Assembly (NCBI RefSeq): GCF_900188385.1
Contig: NZ_FZOI01000006.1
Span: forward strand, 124,001 to 188,000
Reading direction: 5' to 3'
DNA from: Azospirillum sp. RU38E
Lineage (GTDB): Bacteria; Pseudomonadota; Alphaproteobacteria; Azospirillales; Azospirillaceae
Length of the DNA stretch: 64,000 nt
The translations under genes and the position numbers were made by a program. Positions within the stretch are counted from its first letter, which is position 1. Each line of letters starts with the position of its first letter. The notes beneath the pieces were generated by a model. That model was given only the letters and a program-made list of their open reading frames with translations. It had not been told where the DNA came from and made no database searches. This document shows positions 53,044 to 61,528 of this stretch, piece after piece.

Positions 53044-53811
53044 ATGGCGAGCCAGCCCCGCATCCGTATTGATCGTGCCAGCATCGGTTATAATGGCCGA
53101 TCCGTGCAGACCGGCATTTCCGCCGACATCGCGCCGGGGGAAATTTTCGCCATTGTCGGCGATAGCGGCTCCGGCAAAAGCACCTTGCTGAAAACCATGG
53201 TCGGGCTGTTGCCCATCCTGGAAGGCAATATCCAGTTCGATGGCCAGCCGCTGGATATGTCCGGTGCCGCCGGCCCGCCGCCCTTTGGCATCCTGTTCCA
53301 GGGCGGGGCGCTGTGGAGTTCCATGACATTGCTGGAAAATGTCATGATGCCGATGGAGATGCACGATCATGCCGCCCCGGCGGCACGGGAGGCGCTGGCC
53401 CGGTTCAAGCTGGCCCTGGTCGGCCTGCCGGGGCATGAGGAGCGCTATCCAGCCGATCTGTCCGGCGGGATGCGCAAGCGGGCAGCATTGGCCCGTGCCC
53501 TGGCGCTGGACCCCTCGGTGCTGTTCCTGGATGAACCCTCGGCCGGGCTGGACCCTCTATCGTCGCGCCGGCTGGATCAGCTGATCCTGTCTTTGCGCGA
53601 CGGGCTGGGCATCACCGTGGTGATTGTCACGCATGAGCTGGAAAGCCTTTACAGCATCGCCGACCGGATGCTGTTCCTGGATGGGGAACTGCACCATCCC
53701 ACGGCCCTGGGCGCGCCTGGCGAGCTTGTCCGCACATCCGATAATGCCAAAGTCCGCGAATTTTTGACCCGTAAGGGAATGGATTGTTCCACATCGGAGG
53801 CCACGCCTTGA
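53044..53811 (+). CDS. MlaF-like ABC ATPase
   Basis: This 255-residue ATPase has Walker A GDSGSGKST at 39-47, Q-loop FQGGALWSS, signature LSGGMRKRAALARAL, Walker B VLFLDEPSAGLDP and switch His in VTHELES. The FQGGALWSS motif is typical of the MlaF subfamily. The ATG at 53044 lies 4 bases after the permease stop. It powers phospholipid movement through the MlaE-MlaD complex. The longer frame upstream overlaps the permease gene and is rejected. Confidence 0.93.
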   Translation: MASQPRIRIDRASIGYNGRSVQTGISADIAPGEIFAIVGDSGSGKSTLLKTMVGLLPILEGNIQFDGQPLDMSGAAGPPPFGILFQGGALWSSMTLLENVMMPMEMHDHAAPAAREALARFKLALVGLPGHEERYPADLSGGMRKRAALARALALDPSVLFLDEPSAGLDPLSSRRLDQLILSLRDGLGITVVIVTHELESLYSIADRMLFLDGELHHPTALGAPGELVRTSDNAKVREFLTRKGMDCSTSEATP

Positions 53812-54782
53812 AACGCCCCAGCTCCACCGCCATCGGCGCCTTTGTGCTGGGTGCCCTGGCGCTTGTCGCCAGCGCCATCCTGTTCTTCGGCGGGGCCGCC
53901 CTCTGGTCCAAGAAGCTGGAGGCGGTCAGCTTTTTCGACAGTTCCGTCGCCGGGCTGCAGATCGGTGCGCCGGTCACCTTCCGGGGTGTGCGGGTGGGTT
54001 CGGTCAACAGCATGGGGGTACATGTCAACCCGCAGACCTATAATTTCATCATCCGGGTGGGGATGGAGGTGCAGCCCGACACGGTGGCCACCTTCGGCAC
54101 CCAGCTGAAGGAAGATGACGAGGAGCTGATCGACACGCTGCTGAAACGTGGCCTGACCGCCAAACTGGTGATGCAGAGCTTCGTGACCGGGCAGTTGGCG
54201 GTGGAACTGGATTTCCGCGATGGTGGCCGGCGTATTGATGTGGGGAACAAGGGCCATGTACCGGAAATCCCCACCGTGCCCACCGATCTGCAGGCCATCA
54301 CGGAACAGCTGCAGAATGTGAAGCTGGATAAGACGGTTGAATCCCTGCAAAAGGCGCTGGACGCCTTGATCGGGGTGCTGGAAACGCCGGAACTGCGCCA
54401 GACCATCACCGAACTGCCGGCCCTGGTGGTGCAGTTGCGCACCACGCTGGCGACGGTGGAAACAGAGGTGGGGGCCATGTCCGGTACCGCCCAGATCGGC
54501 ATCAAGCAGACGGTGGGGGAGTTGAACCAGACCCTGGTTTCCCTGCGCAGCCTGTCCGCCACCCTGGATAAGGAGGTGGCCAGTACGGCTGCCGCCGCCC
54601 GTACCACCATGGGCAAGGCCGACAGCGCCCTGGATGGCGCCAGTGCCGCCCTGGACCCGCAGGGCCGCACCATGGTGCAGATGCAGCGCGCCGTGGATGA
54701 TCTGGCCGCCACGGCGGCCCGCCTGCGCAACCTTTCCGAACGGGTTGACCGTGACCCCAGCGTGCTGATCAAGGGACGATGA
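53808..54782 (+). CDS. MlaD-like MCE domain protein
   Basis: This 324-residue protein has one N-terminal membrane helix (IGAFVLGALALVASAILFFGG), an MCE domain at residues about 40-120 (FFDSSVAGLQIGAPVTFRGVRVG, then LVMQSFVTGQLAVELDF) and a long coiled-coil C-terminal region with many Thr/Leu/Ala heptads. It forms a hexameric lipid tunnel in the periplasm. TTG 53808 overlaps the ATPase stop and follows GGAGG by 7 bases. TTG 53784 is less likely. Confidence 0.9.
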   Translation: MKRPSSTAIGAFVLGALALVASAILFFGGAALWSKKLEAVSFFDSSVAGLQIGAPVTFRGVRVGSVNSMGVHVNPQTYNFIIRVGMEVQPDTVATFGTQLKEDDEELIDTLLKRGLTAKLVMQSFVTGQLAVELDFRDGGRRIDVGNKGHVPEIPTVPTDLQAITEQLQNVKLDKTVESLQKALDALIGVLETPELRQTITELPALVVQLRTTLATVETEVGAMSGTAQIGIKQTVGELNQTLVSLRSLSATLDKEVASTAAAARTTMGKADSALDGASAALDPQGRTMVQMQRAVDDLAATAARLRNLSERVDRDPSVLIKGR

Positions 54783-55360
54783 TGATGAAGCGGCTTTTCC
54801 TTCCCGTTCTGCTGGCTGGTTTGCTGCTGGGGGGCTGCGCCTCTGAACCGCCGCGTCTGGTGGTGTTGCCGGCGGCACCCGCGGCATCACCCGTGGCGGC
54901 CCAGCCGGCCCGGCTGCTGCTGCGCCCGCTGCGCGTACCGGGATATCTGGATAATCTGCCGGTGGTGACCCAGGTGCAGGGCGGCCGCGTCACCCAGGCG
55001 GCCCAGGTGGAATGGGCCGAACGGTTGAGCGACGGGGCCGCCCGTGTGCTATCAGGTGCCCTGGCCAGCCGGTTGGGGCCGGGCAATCTGTTGATTGAAG
55101 GGGATGGCCGCATCCCCGATGCCGATCTGTCGATCGACTTGACGGCGCTGGACCCGCAGGCCGACGGCACCCTGCGCCTGGCCGCCCGCTGGACCCTGGT
55201 GGGCACGCGTGGTGACCGCCCGGTACGGGCCGGGCAGGAGGATTTCAGCGTCCCCCTGGCTGGTGGCGATCCGGCCGATGTGGCGGCATCCATTACGGCG
55301 GCGCTGGCCCGGCTGGCCGACAGGCTGGCCGCGGAGGCGGCAGTCTTTCCGCTGCGCTAG
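54779..55360 (+). CDS. PqiC-like lipoprotein of the MCE transport system
   Basis: This 193-residue protein has a lipoprotein signal (FLPVLLAGLLLGGC) and an ABC-type transport auxiliary (PF03886, PqiC/DUF330) domain (RLLLRPLRVPGYLDNLPVVTQ ... VEWAERLSDGAARVLSGALA). It sits in the outer membrane and binds the MCE component. It overlaps the mlaD stop by ATGA. The Mla core and a PqiC-type lipoprotein in one operon is a common alphaproteobacterial arrangement. Confidence 0.9.
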   Translation: MMMKRLFLPVLLAGLLLGGCASEPPRLVVLPAAPAASPVAAQPARLLLRPLRVPGYLDNLPVVTQVQGGRVTQAAQVEWAERLSDGAARVLSGALASRLGPGNLLIEGDGRIPDADLSIDLTALDPQADGTLRLAARWTLVGTRGDRPVRAGQEDFSVPLAGGDPADVAASITAALARLADRLAAEAAVFPLR

Positions 55361-55379
55361 GGTGCGCTTGGGGCCGCCG

Positions 55380-55934
55380 ATGACGTGTCAATCACTATGC
55401 CCGGCCGTCTTCCTGGACCGCGACGGCGTTCTCAACCAAGATGTTGGTTATGCCTATCGGCCCGACCAGATCATTTGGCAGGATGGCGTGGTGGAGGCGC
55501 TCCGTCATCTTAATAATGCCGGTTATCTGGTCTTTGTTGTTACAAACCAGTCTGGCGTCGCACGCGGATTTTACACGGAGACGGCCGTCCAGCATCTGCA
55601 TGACTGGATGCAAGGCCAGTTGCGTCAGGCAGGGGCGCGGATTGATGATTGGCGCTATTGTCCCTTTCATCCGGAGGCCGCTGTCGCGGCCTATCGCCAG
55701 GATCACCCCTGGCGCAAGCCGGCACCGGGGATGATCCTGGACCTGGCTCAGCATTGGCCCGTCGATTTAGACCGGAGTTTTCTGATCGGGGATCGGCCCA
55801 GCGATGTGCAGGCCGCCCGCGCTGCGGGCATTCCGGGCTATCTGCTGGATGAGCGCGGATTGCTGGCGCAGGTGCGCCGGCTGGTGGCGGGGGGGCAGTA
55901 TAGAACAGCCTGTAAAAGCATGGATTTGATCTGA
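55380..55934 (+). CDS. gmhB: HAD-family phosphatase, GmhB-like (heptose bisphosphate phosphatase)
   Basis: This 184-residue HAD hydrolase has the catalytic motif FLDRDGVLN (D13, D15), motif II VTNQSGVARG, motif III around KPAPGMILDLA and motif IV FLIGDRPSDVQAARAAG. The insert YCPFHPEAAVAAYRQDHPWRKP resembles GmhB but lacks the full set of zinc Cys. The enzyme would remove the 7-phosphate of D-glycero-manno-heptose-1,7-bisphosphate in LPS heptose synthesis. The start is ATG 55380, the first in-frame ATG before the catalytic motif; longer frames overlap the pqiC gene. Histidinol- or other sugar-bisphosphate phosphatases are alternatives. Confidence 0.82.
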   Translation: MTCQSLCPAVFLDRDGVLNQDVGYAYRPDQIIWQDGVVEALRHLNNAGYLVFVVTNQSGVARGFYTETAVQHLHDWMQGQLRQAGARIDDWRYCPFHPEAAVAAYRQDHPWRKPAPGMILDLAQHWPVDLDRSFLIGDRPSDVQAARAAGIPGYLLDERGLLAQVRRLVAGGQYRTACKSMDLI

Positions 55935-55938
55935 TACC

Positions 55939-56075
55939 AATCTCCCTTGATCGTGACCGATCCAGGGAGATTTCGTGTTCCCTCATGCGCCGGGTGCTGC
56001 CTCCGGCAGCTTGGCTTACGCCGCTACCAAGCGGCGGGCCGGCGGTCGCCGGCCTCCAACCCGCCGAAAGGTCAA
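55939..56075 (-). repeat. dispersed composite repeat, copy D (reverse orientation)
   Basis: The hairpin at 55939-55972 (AATCTCCCTTGATCG with CGATCCAGGGAGATT, one mismatch) is followed by CGTGTTCCCTCATGCGCCGG, GTGCTGCCTCCGGCAGCTTG and GCTTACGCCGC. It starts 5 bases after the gmhB stop. It is the most complete copy, and the only one in reverse orientation that keeps the GGCAGCTTGGCTTACGC part. Confidence 0.8.
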
Positions 56076-56168
56076 CCTTTCGGCGGGTTGGTACGATGCT
56101 AACATCCCGTTTTTGTTGAAAAAGTCCTAACATTTCGATTCGATAGCGATGTCGCGGGAGTCATCGCC

Positions 56169-56375
56169 ATGTTGGGACAGAAGGATTGTCGTCAGCCTGA
56201 GCTGTTTGTGTCGGGGTCGCTGCGGGATCTGGTGCCTGCGGACCCTGTGCTTGTTCGGGTTGACAAGGTTCTCGATCTGGGTTGGCTTGAGGCGGCGGTC
56301 GCCGATCTTTACAGCGCTCAGACGGCCGCCCCGGGATTGCGCCGGAGGTTGCGGTTCGAATGCCGCTTGCTCAGG
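56169..56375 (+). pseudogene. transposase remnant (IS1182-like N-terminus, frameshifted and truncated)
   Basis: The frame from ATG 56169 reads MLGQKDCRQPELFVSGSLRD and VRVDKVLDLGWLEAAVADLY, matching the N-terminus of IS1182-type transposases. Near 56321 the family sequence moves to the -1 frame (DGRPGIAPEVAVRMPLA) and stops matching at about 56375. Downstream, two and a part tandem copies of GGAAACCAAAATCT (56420-56455) lie at the broken edge. No catalytic DDE domain remains. It marks an old insertion and deletion between the plasmid backbone and the polysaccharide block. Confidence 0.75.
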
Positions 56376-56748
56376 TCGATCGCCAGCAAATATGTCGCCT
56401 CCAGTGTGACGCCCGTTGGAAACCAAAATCTGGAAACCAAAATCTGGAAACCAACCGTCCCCAGGTGAAGGGGCCATCCACACCATCAGTTCACTAGTCC
56501 GGGTTAACTTCATGGTTCACAAAAGGATACAAAAGAGATACTAATATGAGATGCCTTAGTGGAAGCTTGAGTCAATGGAACGTAGGGGTGAGCTGGTCAT
56601 GGTTGGCATGGGTTCTGACGAGCGGTTCGGGCGGCTGCCGGGCCATGGTCCGACGGCACTCCCCAAGGTGCCTCGGGCCCAGAAGCGACACGGTGCGCGC
56701 CTGCCGTTCCCACGACCCTGACGGTTTAGTCTGGCTGGAGACGGAACG

Positions 56749-57231
56749 ATGACGAGGCTGGCCGTGCTGGTCACCGGACGCGCGGGCTTCGTGGGGGGGC
56801 ATACGTGCAAGGCCCTGGCGAAGGTCGGCGACCTGCCGGTGGTCTGCGACGACCTGTCCAACGGCGTGCAGGATGCCCTGCGCTACTTCAACGCCGCCGG
56901 CGTCGATCCCGATGGCGAACTGGGCGAGAACCACCGGCCCGAGACGCCCCCCATCCCGCTGGTGCTCCAAGCCGCGCACGGCAAACGGCCCGACATCGCG
57001 ATGTTCGGGGCGGATTACGACACCCCCGACGAGACCTGCATCCGCGACTACGTTCACGTGTCGGATCTGGCCGAGGCCCACGCGCTGGCGCTGTATGCCC
57101 CGCGCGGCGACGGTGAGGGTCTGGCCGCAAACCTGGGCACCGGTCGCGGCTGCTCGGTGCGGGAGGTGATCGATACCGTCGGCAGGGTCACCGGGCGGCC
57201 GGTCGCAATCAGGTGGGCAATACACTGCTGA
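56749..57231 (+). pseudogene. galE: galE (UDP-glucose 4-epimerase) with a large internal deletion
   Basis: The 160-residue frame starts like GalE (TRLAVLVTGRAGFVGGHTCK, DDLSNG) and jumps at residue about 42 to a segment that belongs near residue 170 in intact GalE (ALRYFNAAGVDPDGELGE, then TCIRDYVHVSDLAEAHALAL). About 130 residues, including the catalytic Ser/Thr and YxxxK, are missing in frame. The glycine motif is also damaged (TGRAGF in place of TGGAGF), and the C-terminus is cut short (RPVAIRWAIHC). It cannot be an active epimerase. It is a remnant of an exopolysaccharide gene cluster that extends downstream. Confidence 0.78.
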
Positions 57232-57270
57232 TGTAGCGGACTGCGCCAAATAAATATCAGGAGAACGAAA

Positions 57271-60200
57271 GTGCTGGCGAATGCCATAAGGGTAGAAAAC
57301 TGGTTAAATTCTTATAATTCTGACGATATTTATATGCTGAAGCAGCATATAGACTGCGATTTCTTTTTGTCGCATTATGGATCTATGTTTGAAGTATCCG
57401 ATACGCAAAATATAGATGACATTATTTGTTTGTATATAGCGGGCAACAAGGTGGCCCCTCTCGATCCGAATGCATATTTTGACGAATCTGCATATCGTGC
57501 GATGAACTTGGACGTGTTGCAGGCCGTAGAAGACGGAATCTTTGCTTCGGGTTTCCACCATTGGCTTCGACACGGCAAGAGCGAAGGGCGCCTTGGAGGG
57601 GAGATCTGCAGCGGGTCTACCGCCACGGGTGAAGCGGAAGCGAACCCCGAACACTCCACGGACGGTGCCGATGCGGAACATTCCGTAGAGGGCGCTGCAC
57701 AAGCGCCGATGGCCACGGTATCGGGGGGCGACGATCAAGGGTCGAATTCTTCTGACGAACTGGTGTCCGTCCTGTTCACCATCGAGAACTCAAACCTCTT
57801 CGACGCGAAGTGGTATCTGTCCGAGTATCCCGCGCTCGGCCTGACTTCGGCTGAGGAGGCGCTGTACGACTTCGTCTCCCAGGGATGGCGCGACATGCGG
57901 GATCCCAACGAGGACTTCAGCACCCGGTATTATCTTGAGCAGAATCCGGACGTGCTGGCAGCCGGGATAAACCCATTCTTCCACTATATTGTTGTTGGCG
58001 ACCGGGAAAGCCGGCAACCATCCGCTCTTATGGACATTGCTTGGTATAGGGCAATCCATGGGGTCGATGCCGATGTGGAGACGTGCCTCGCCCACTACCG
58101 CGCACGCAAGCATGAGCGCGGCATTTCCCCGACGCCCTACTTCGACCCGGAATATTATCTGGCGACCTACCCGGACATCGCGCAGTCCGATGCGCATCCG
58201 TTCCGCCACTACATGCACTGGGGACATCGGGAAGGCCGCGACCCCAGCGCGTCGTTCAGAACAACCTTCTACCGCGCCTTCTATCTGGTGAACGATCCGC
58301 ACGCCAATCCCCTCCAGCATTTCCTGGAGATCGGCAGGGCGGCCGGGCACAAAACCGTCCCGGGTGACAATATCCTCGACCCGGCCGTGGACATCCGGCG
58401 CTTTGTCGCGCCGGCCGATGCGTTCGAGGAATTCGATAGCCACGCCGGGCTCGCCGGCCGGGAGCGCGCCAAGGCGATTGCATTTTATCTGCCGCAGTTC
58501 CACGCCTTCCCGGAGAACGACGAATGGTGGGGCTCCGGCTTCACCGAGTGGACCAACATAGCAAAGGGGACGCCCCGCTTCGCCGGCCATTACCAGCCGC
58601 GGATTCCGCGCGACCTTGGTTTCTACGACCCGACGCAGGAAGGCGTCCTGGAGCGGCAGGTCGCGATGGCCCGCCAAGCCGGCATCCACGGCTTCTGCTT
58701 CTACTTTTACTGGTTCAACGGCCACCGCCTGATGGAGCGTCCGCTTGAGCGGCTGCTGGCCAATCCGCAGATCGACATGCCGTTCTGCCTGCTGTGGGCG
58801 AACGAGAACTGGACCCGGCGTTGGGACGGCCAGGACCAGGAGGTGCTGATCCGCCAGGACTACGCGGAGGAGGACGATCCGGCCCTCATCGAGACCTTCC
58901 TGCGCCACTTCCGCGATTCCCGTTACATTCGGGTTGATGGCCGGCCGGTCCTGATCATCTACCGCGCGCAGATCATCCCGAACATGCGGGAACGCCTGGC
59001 TCGCTGGCGGACCATGTTCCGCGAGCACGGCGAGAGCCCGTTGATTCTGATGGCTCAGACTTTCAACGACAACGATCCGCGTCCCTACGGGTTGGACGGC
59101 GCCATTGAGTTTCCGCCGCACAAGGTGGCTGCGAAGGTTCCCAACGCTGTCTCGTCGGTCAGGATCTACGACCCGCTCTTCTCGGGGGAGGTCCGCCCAT
59201 ACGACGGCATCGTGGACGCCAGCCTGAATGAACCTGCGCCGCCCTACCCGCTGATCAAGACCGTGTTTCCGTCCTGGGACAACGATGCCCGCCGCCAGGG
59301 GCGCGGCGCGGTGTACCACGGCTCCACCCCGCAAAGCTACCGCCGCTGGCTGGAGGGTACCATCGCCTTCGCCAAGGCCAATCCGTTCCACAACGAGCGG
59401 ATGGTGTTCATCAACGCCTGGAATGAATGGGCCGAAGGCGCCTATCTGGAGCCCGACCTGCACTTCGGCGCGGCCTACCTGAACGCCACGGCGCGCGCCG
59501 TCTACGGGCGGCGGGAGACGAGTGATCGCACCAAGCTGCTGCTGGTCGGCCACGATGCGCACGCGAACGGCGCGCAGCTCAACCTGCTGGGCATTCTGCG
59601 CATTCTGGCGCGGGAGTTCGGCGTTGAGGTCGCGGTCGTCCTCCTGGGTGGCGGCAAGCTCGTGGACCAGTACCGCGCCCTTGCGCAGACCCACGTCTGC
59701 TCAACGCTGGAGGAGATGCAGCACGTCTTCGGTCTGCTGTCGGAGGCGGGGTTCTCCTCGGCGGTCGTGAACACGGTGGTGACCGGCGTCACCGTGCCCA
59801 TGCTGAAGGAACTCGGCTACCATGTGACCGGCCTGGTCCACGAGCTGCCGCGGATCATCCAGGAGCGGCACCTGGAGGGCAGCGCGGCCAACCTCGCCCG
59901 CATGGCCGACGCCGTGGTCTTCGCGTGTGCCTACGTGCGCGACCGCTTCCTGGAGCTGGTCGGCACGCCTTCGGCGAAGGTCGTCGTCCACCCGCAGGGG
60001 CTCTATAACGCGGCGGCGTTCGACGCCGGGGCGCGTGAGCGGACGCGCCGGCAGCTCGGGCTCGGCGATGGCACCCGGCTCGTCGTCAACATCGGGTACG
60101 CCGATCTGCGCAAGGGGCTCGACCTGTTTCTGGAGACCGCTCGCGGCGCGGCGCGCGCCGGGCTCGACATGCACTTCGCGTGGGTCGGCAACATAGACCC

Positions 60201-61455
60201 GCAGGCCAGGATCTGGCTGGCCGGGGCCAACGGGGAGAACTGCCCGCCCAACGTGACGCTGGTCGCCTTCACCGACGACGTCGCGTCCTGGTATTCGGCG
60301 GCCGACCTTTTCTACCTGTCCTCGCGCGAGGACCCGTTCCCCACCGTCGTCATGGAAGCGGCCAACGCCGGCCTGCCGGTGGTGGCCTTCGCGGGCGGCG
60401 GCGGCTACGCCGAGCTGCTGGAGGATGGCCGCTTCGGCCGGCTGGTTCCGGCGGGCGACCTTCCCGCGGCGCTGGACGCCCTGGCCACCCTACCGGTGGA
60501 CGGCCGGCAGGAGCGTGCTGAGGGCAACGCCGCCTATTGCCGCACCCGCTTCAGCCACCGCGATTACGCCTTCGAACTGTTGCGCCTGGGCCAGCCATCG
60601 CTGAAGAAGGTCAGCGTCGTCGTGCCGAGCTACAACTACGCCCGCTACATGGAGGAACGGCTGGAGAGCATCTTCGCGCAGACCTATCCGGTCTACGAAG
60701 TGATGGTGCTCGACGACGCCTCCAGCGACGACAGCGTGGCGGTGGCGCGCGCCGTGGCGGCGGCGAACCGCCGCGACATTACCGTTGAGGTGAACGCCGA
60801 GAACAGCGGCAACGTTTTCGCCCAATGGCGCAAGGGGGCCGATATGGCCTCCGGCGAGCTGCTGTGGATTGCTGAGGCCGACGACGACGCCGACCCCGTC
60901 TTCCTTGCCGCCCTGTGCGCCAAGTTGGACCCGGAGCGCAGCGCCTTCGCCTTCAGCGATTCGTGCGCCATCGACCCGGACGGCAACAAGGTGATGCCGA
61001 GCTACATCCCCTATTGCGAGGAGGAGGCACCGGGCCGCTTCAGCAAGGATTTCACGCTGGACGGCTGGACCTTCGCCAAGAGTTGCCTGGCGGTGAAGAA
61101 CACCGTGCTCAACGTCAGCGGCGTCGTGTGGTCGGCCGCGACCTTCCGGGCGGCGCTCGCCATCGTGGGGCCGGAGCTGACGACCTACAAGGTGGCCGGC
61201 GACTGGCGCCTGTACGCAGAGGCTGCGGCGCTCGGCCGCCGGGTCTCCTATGTCGCCGCGCCCCTCAACCTCCACCGCCGTCATCCCAGCAGCGTCACCC
61301 ACGACCTCAACAAGCGCAAACACCTTGACGAAGTTACCCGAATGCAGGACTTTGTGGCCGAGCGCCTCAAGGTGAATGGAGGCACGCGGAAAAAGGCTGC
61401 GGAATATCGAAAGAAGCTCGGCGTGCAGTTCGAGCTTGAGAATGAGATGAATTAA
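57271..61455 (+). CDS. three-module polysaccharide glycosyltransferase (WbsX-like + GT4 + GT2)
   Basis: This is a 1394-residue protein. Residues about 1-380 contain several short repeats of the form FDxxYYLxxYPD (for example YFDPEYYLATYPDIAQSDAHP) separated by FxHYxxxGxxExRxP, a pattern common in large surface-glycan enzymes. Residues about 400-725 are a GT-WbsX/GH99-like domain (AIAFYLPQFHAFPENDEWWG ... VFINAWNEWAEGAYLEPD). Residues about 750-1105 are a GT4-type glycosyltransferase (SSREDPFPTVVMEAANAGLP). Residues about 1112 to the end are a GT2 domain (VSVVVPSYNYARYMEERLES, DDASSDDS, WIAEADDDADP). The GTG start at 57271 follows CAGGAG. It probably assembles several sugars of one capsule or O-antigen unit. 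The first 100 codons are A/T-rich, unlike the rest. Confidence 0.88.
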   Translation: MLANAIRVENWLNSYNSDDIYMLKQHIDCDFFLSHYGSMFEVSDTQNIDDIICLYIAGNKVAPLDPNAYFDESAYRAMNLDVLQAVEDGIFASGFHHWLRHGKSEGRLGGEICSGSTATGEAEANPEHSTDGADAEHSVEGAAQAPMATVSGGDDQGSNSSDELVSVLFTIENSNLFDAKWYLSEYPALGLTSAEEALYDFVSQGWRDMRDPNEDFSTRYYLEQNPDVLAAGINPFFHYIVVGDRESRQPSALMDIAWYRAIHGVDADVETCLAHYRARKHERGISPTPYFDPEYYLATYPDIAQSDAHPFRHYMHWGHREGRDPSASFRTTFYRAFYLVNDPHANPLQHFLEIGRAAGHKTVPGDNILDPAVDIRRFVAPADAFEEFDSHAGLAGRERAKAIAFYLPQFHAFPENDEWWGSGFTEWTNIAKGTPRFAGHYQPRIPRDLGFYDPTQEGVLERQVAMARQAGIHGFCFYFYWFNGHRLMERPLERLLANPQIDMPFCLLWANENWTRRWDGQDQEVLIRQDYAEEDDPALIETFLRHFRDSRYIRVDGRPVLIIYRAQIIPNMRERLARWRTMFREHGESPLILMAQTFNDNDPRPYGLDGAIEFPPHKVAAKVPNAVSSVRIYDPLFSGEVRPYDGIVDASLNEPAPPYPLIKTVFPSWDNDARRQGRGAVYHGSTPQSYRRWLEGTIAFAKANPFHNERMVFINAWNEWAEGAYLEPDLHFGAAYLNATARAVYGRRETSDRTKLLLVGHDAHANGAQLNLLGILRILAREFGVEVAVVLLGGGKLVDQYRALAQTHVCSTLEEMQHVFGLLSEAGFSSAVVNTVVTGVTVPMLKELGYHVTGLVHELPRIIQERHLEGSAANLARMADAVVFACAYVRDRFLELVGTPSAKVVVHPQGLYNAAAFDAGARERTRRQLGLGDGTRLVVNIGYADLRKGLDLFLETARGAARAGLDMHFAWVGNIDPQARIWLAGANGENCPPNVTLVAFTDDVASWYSAADLFYLSSREDPFPTVVMEAANAGLPVVAFAGGGGYAELLEDGRFGRLVPAGDLPAALDALATLPVDGRQERAEGNAAYCRTRFSHRDYAFELLRLGQPSLKKVSVVVPSYNYARYMEERLESIFAQTYPVYEVMVLDDASSDDSVAVARAVAAANRRDITVEVNAENSGNVFAQWRKGADMASGELLWIAEADDDADPVFLAALCAKLDPERSAFAFSDSCAIDPDGNKVMPSYIPYCEEEAPGRFSKDFTLDGWTFAKSCLAVKNTVLNVSGVVWSAATFRAALAIVGPELTTYKVAGDWRLYAEAAALGRRVSYVAAPLNLHRRHPSSVTHDLNKRKHLDEVTRMQDFVAERLKVNGGTRKKAAEYRKKLGVQFELENEMN

Positions 61456-61528
61456 CCTCAATTCAGTTTCATATTTGGCACGAATTGCTTTGCGATTCTG
61501 CCATTTTTCAACATTTTAGGAACGTTCG

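Noticed and set aside
56575-56721. Short frame MERRGELVMVGMGSDERF between the transposase remnant and galE
   Set aside because: About 48 residues with no recognised motif in a degraded region. It may be a remnant but cannot be supported.
57231-57270. Possible intact continuation of galE into the next gene
   Set aside because: A stop codon ends the frame at 57231, and the next gene begins after its own CAGGAG site with a different protein family.
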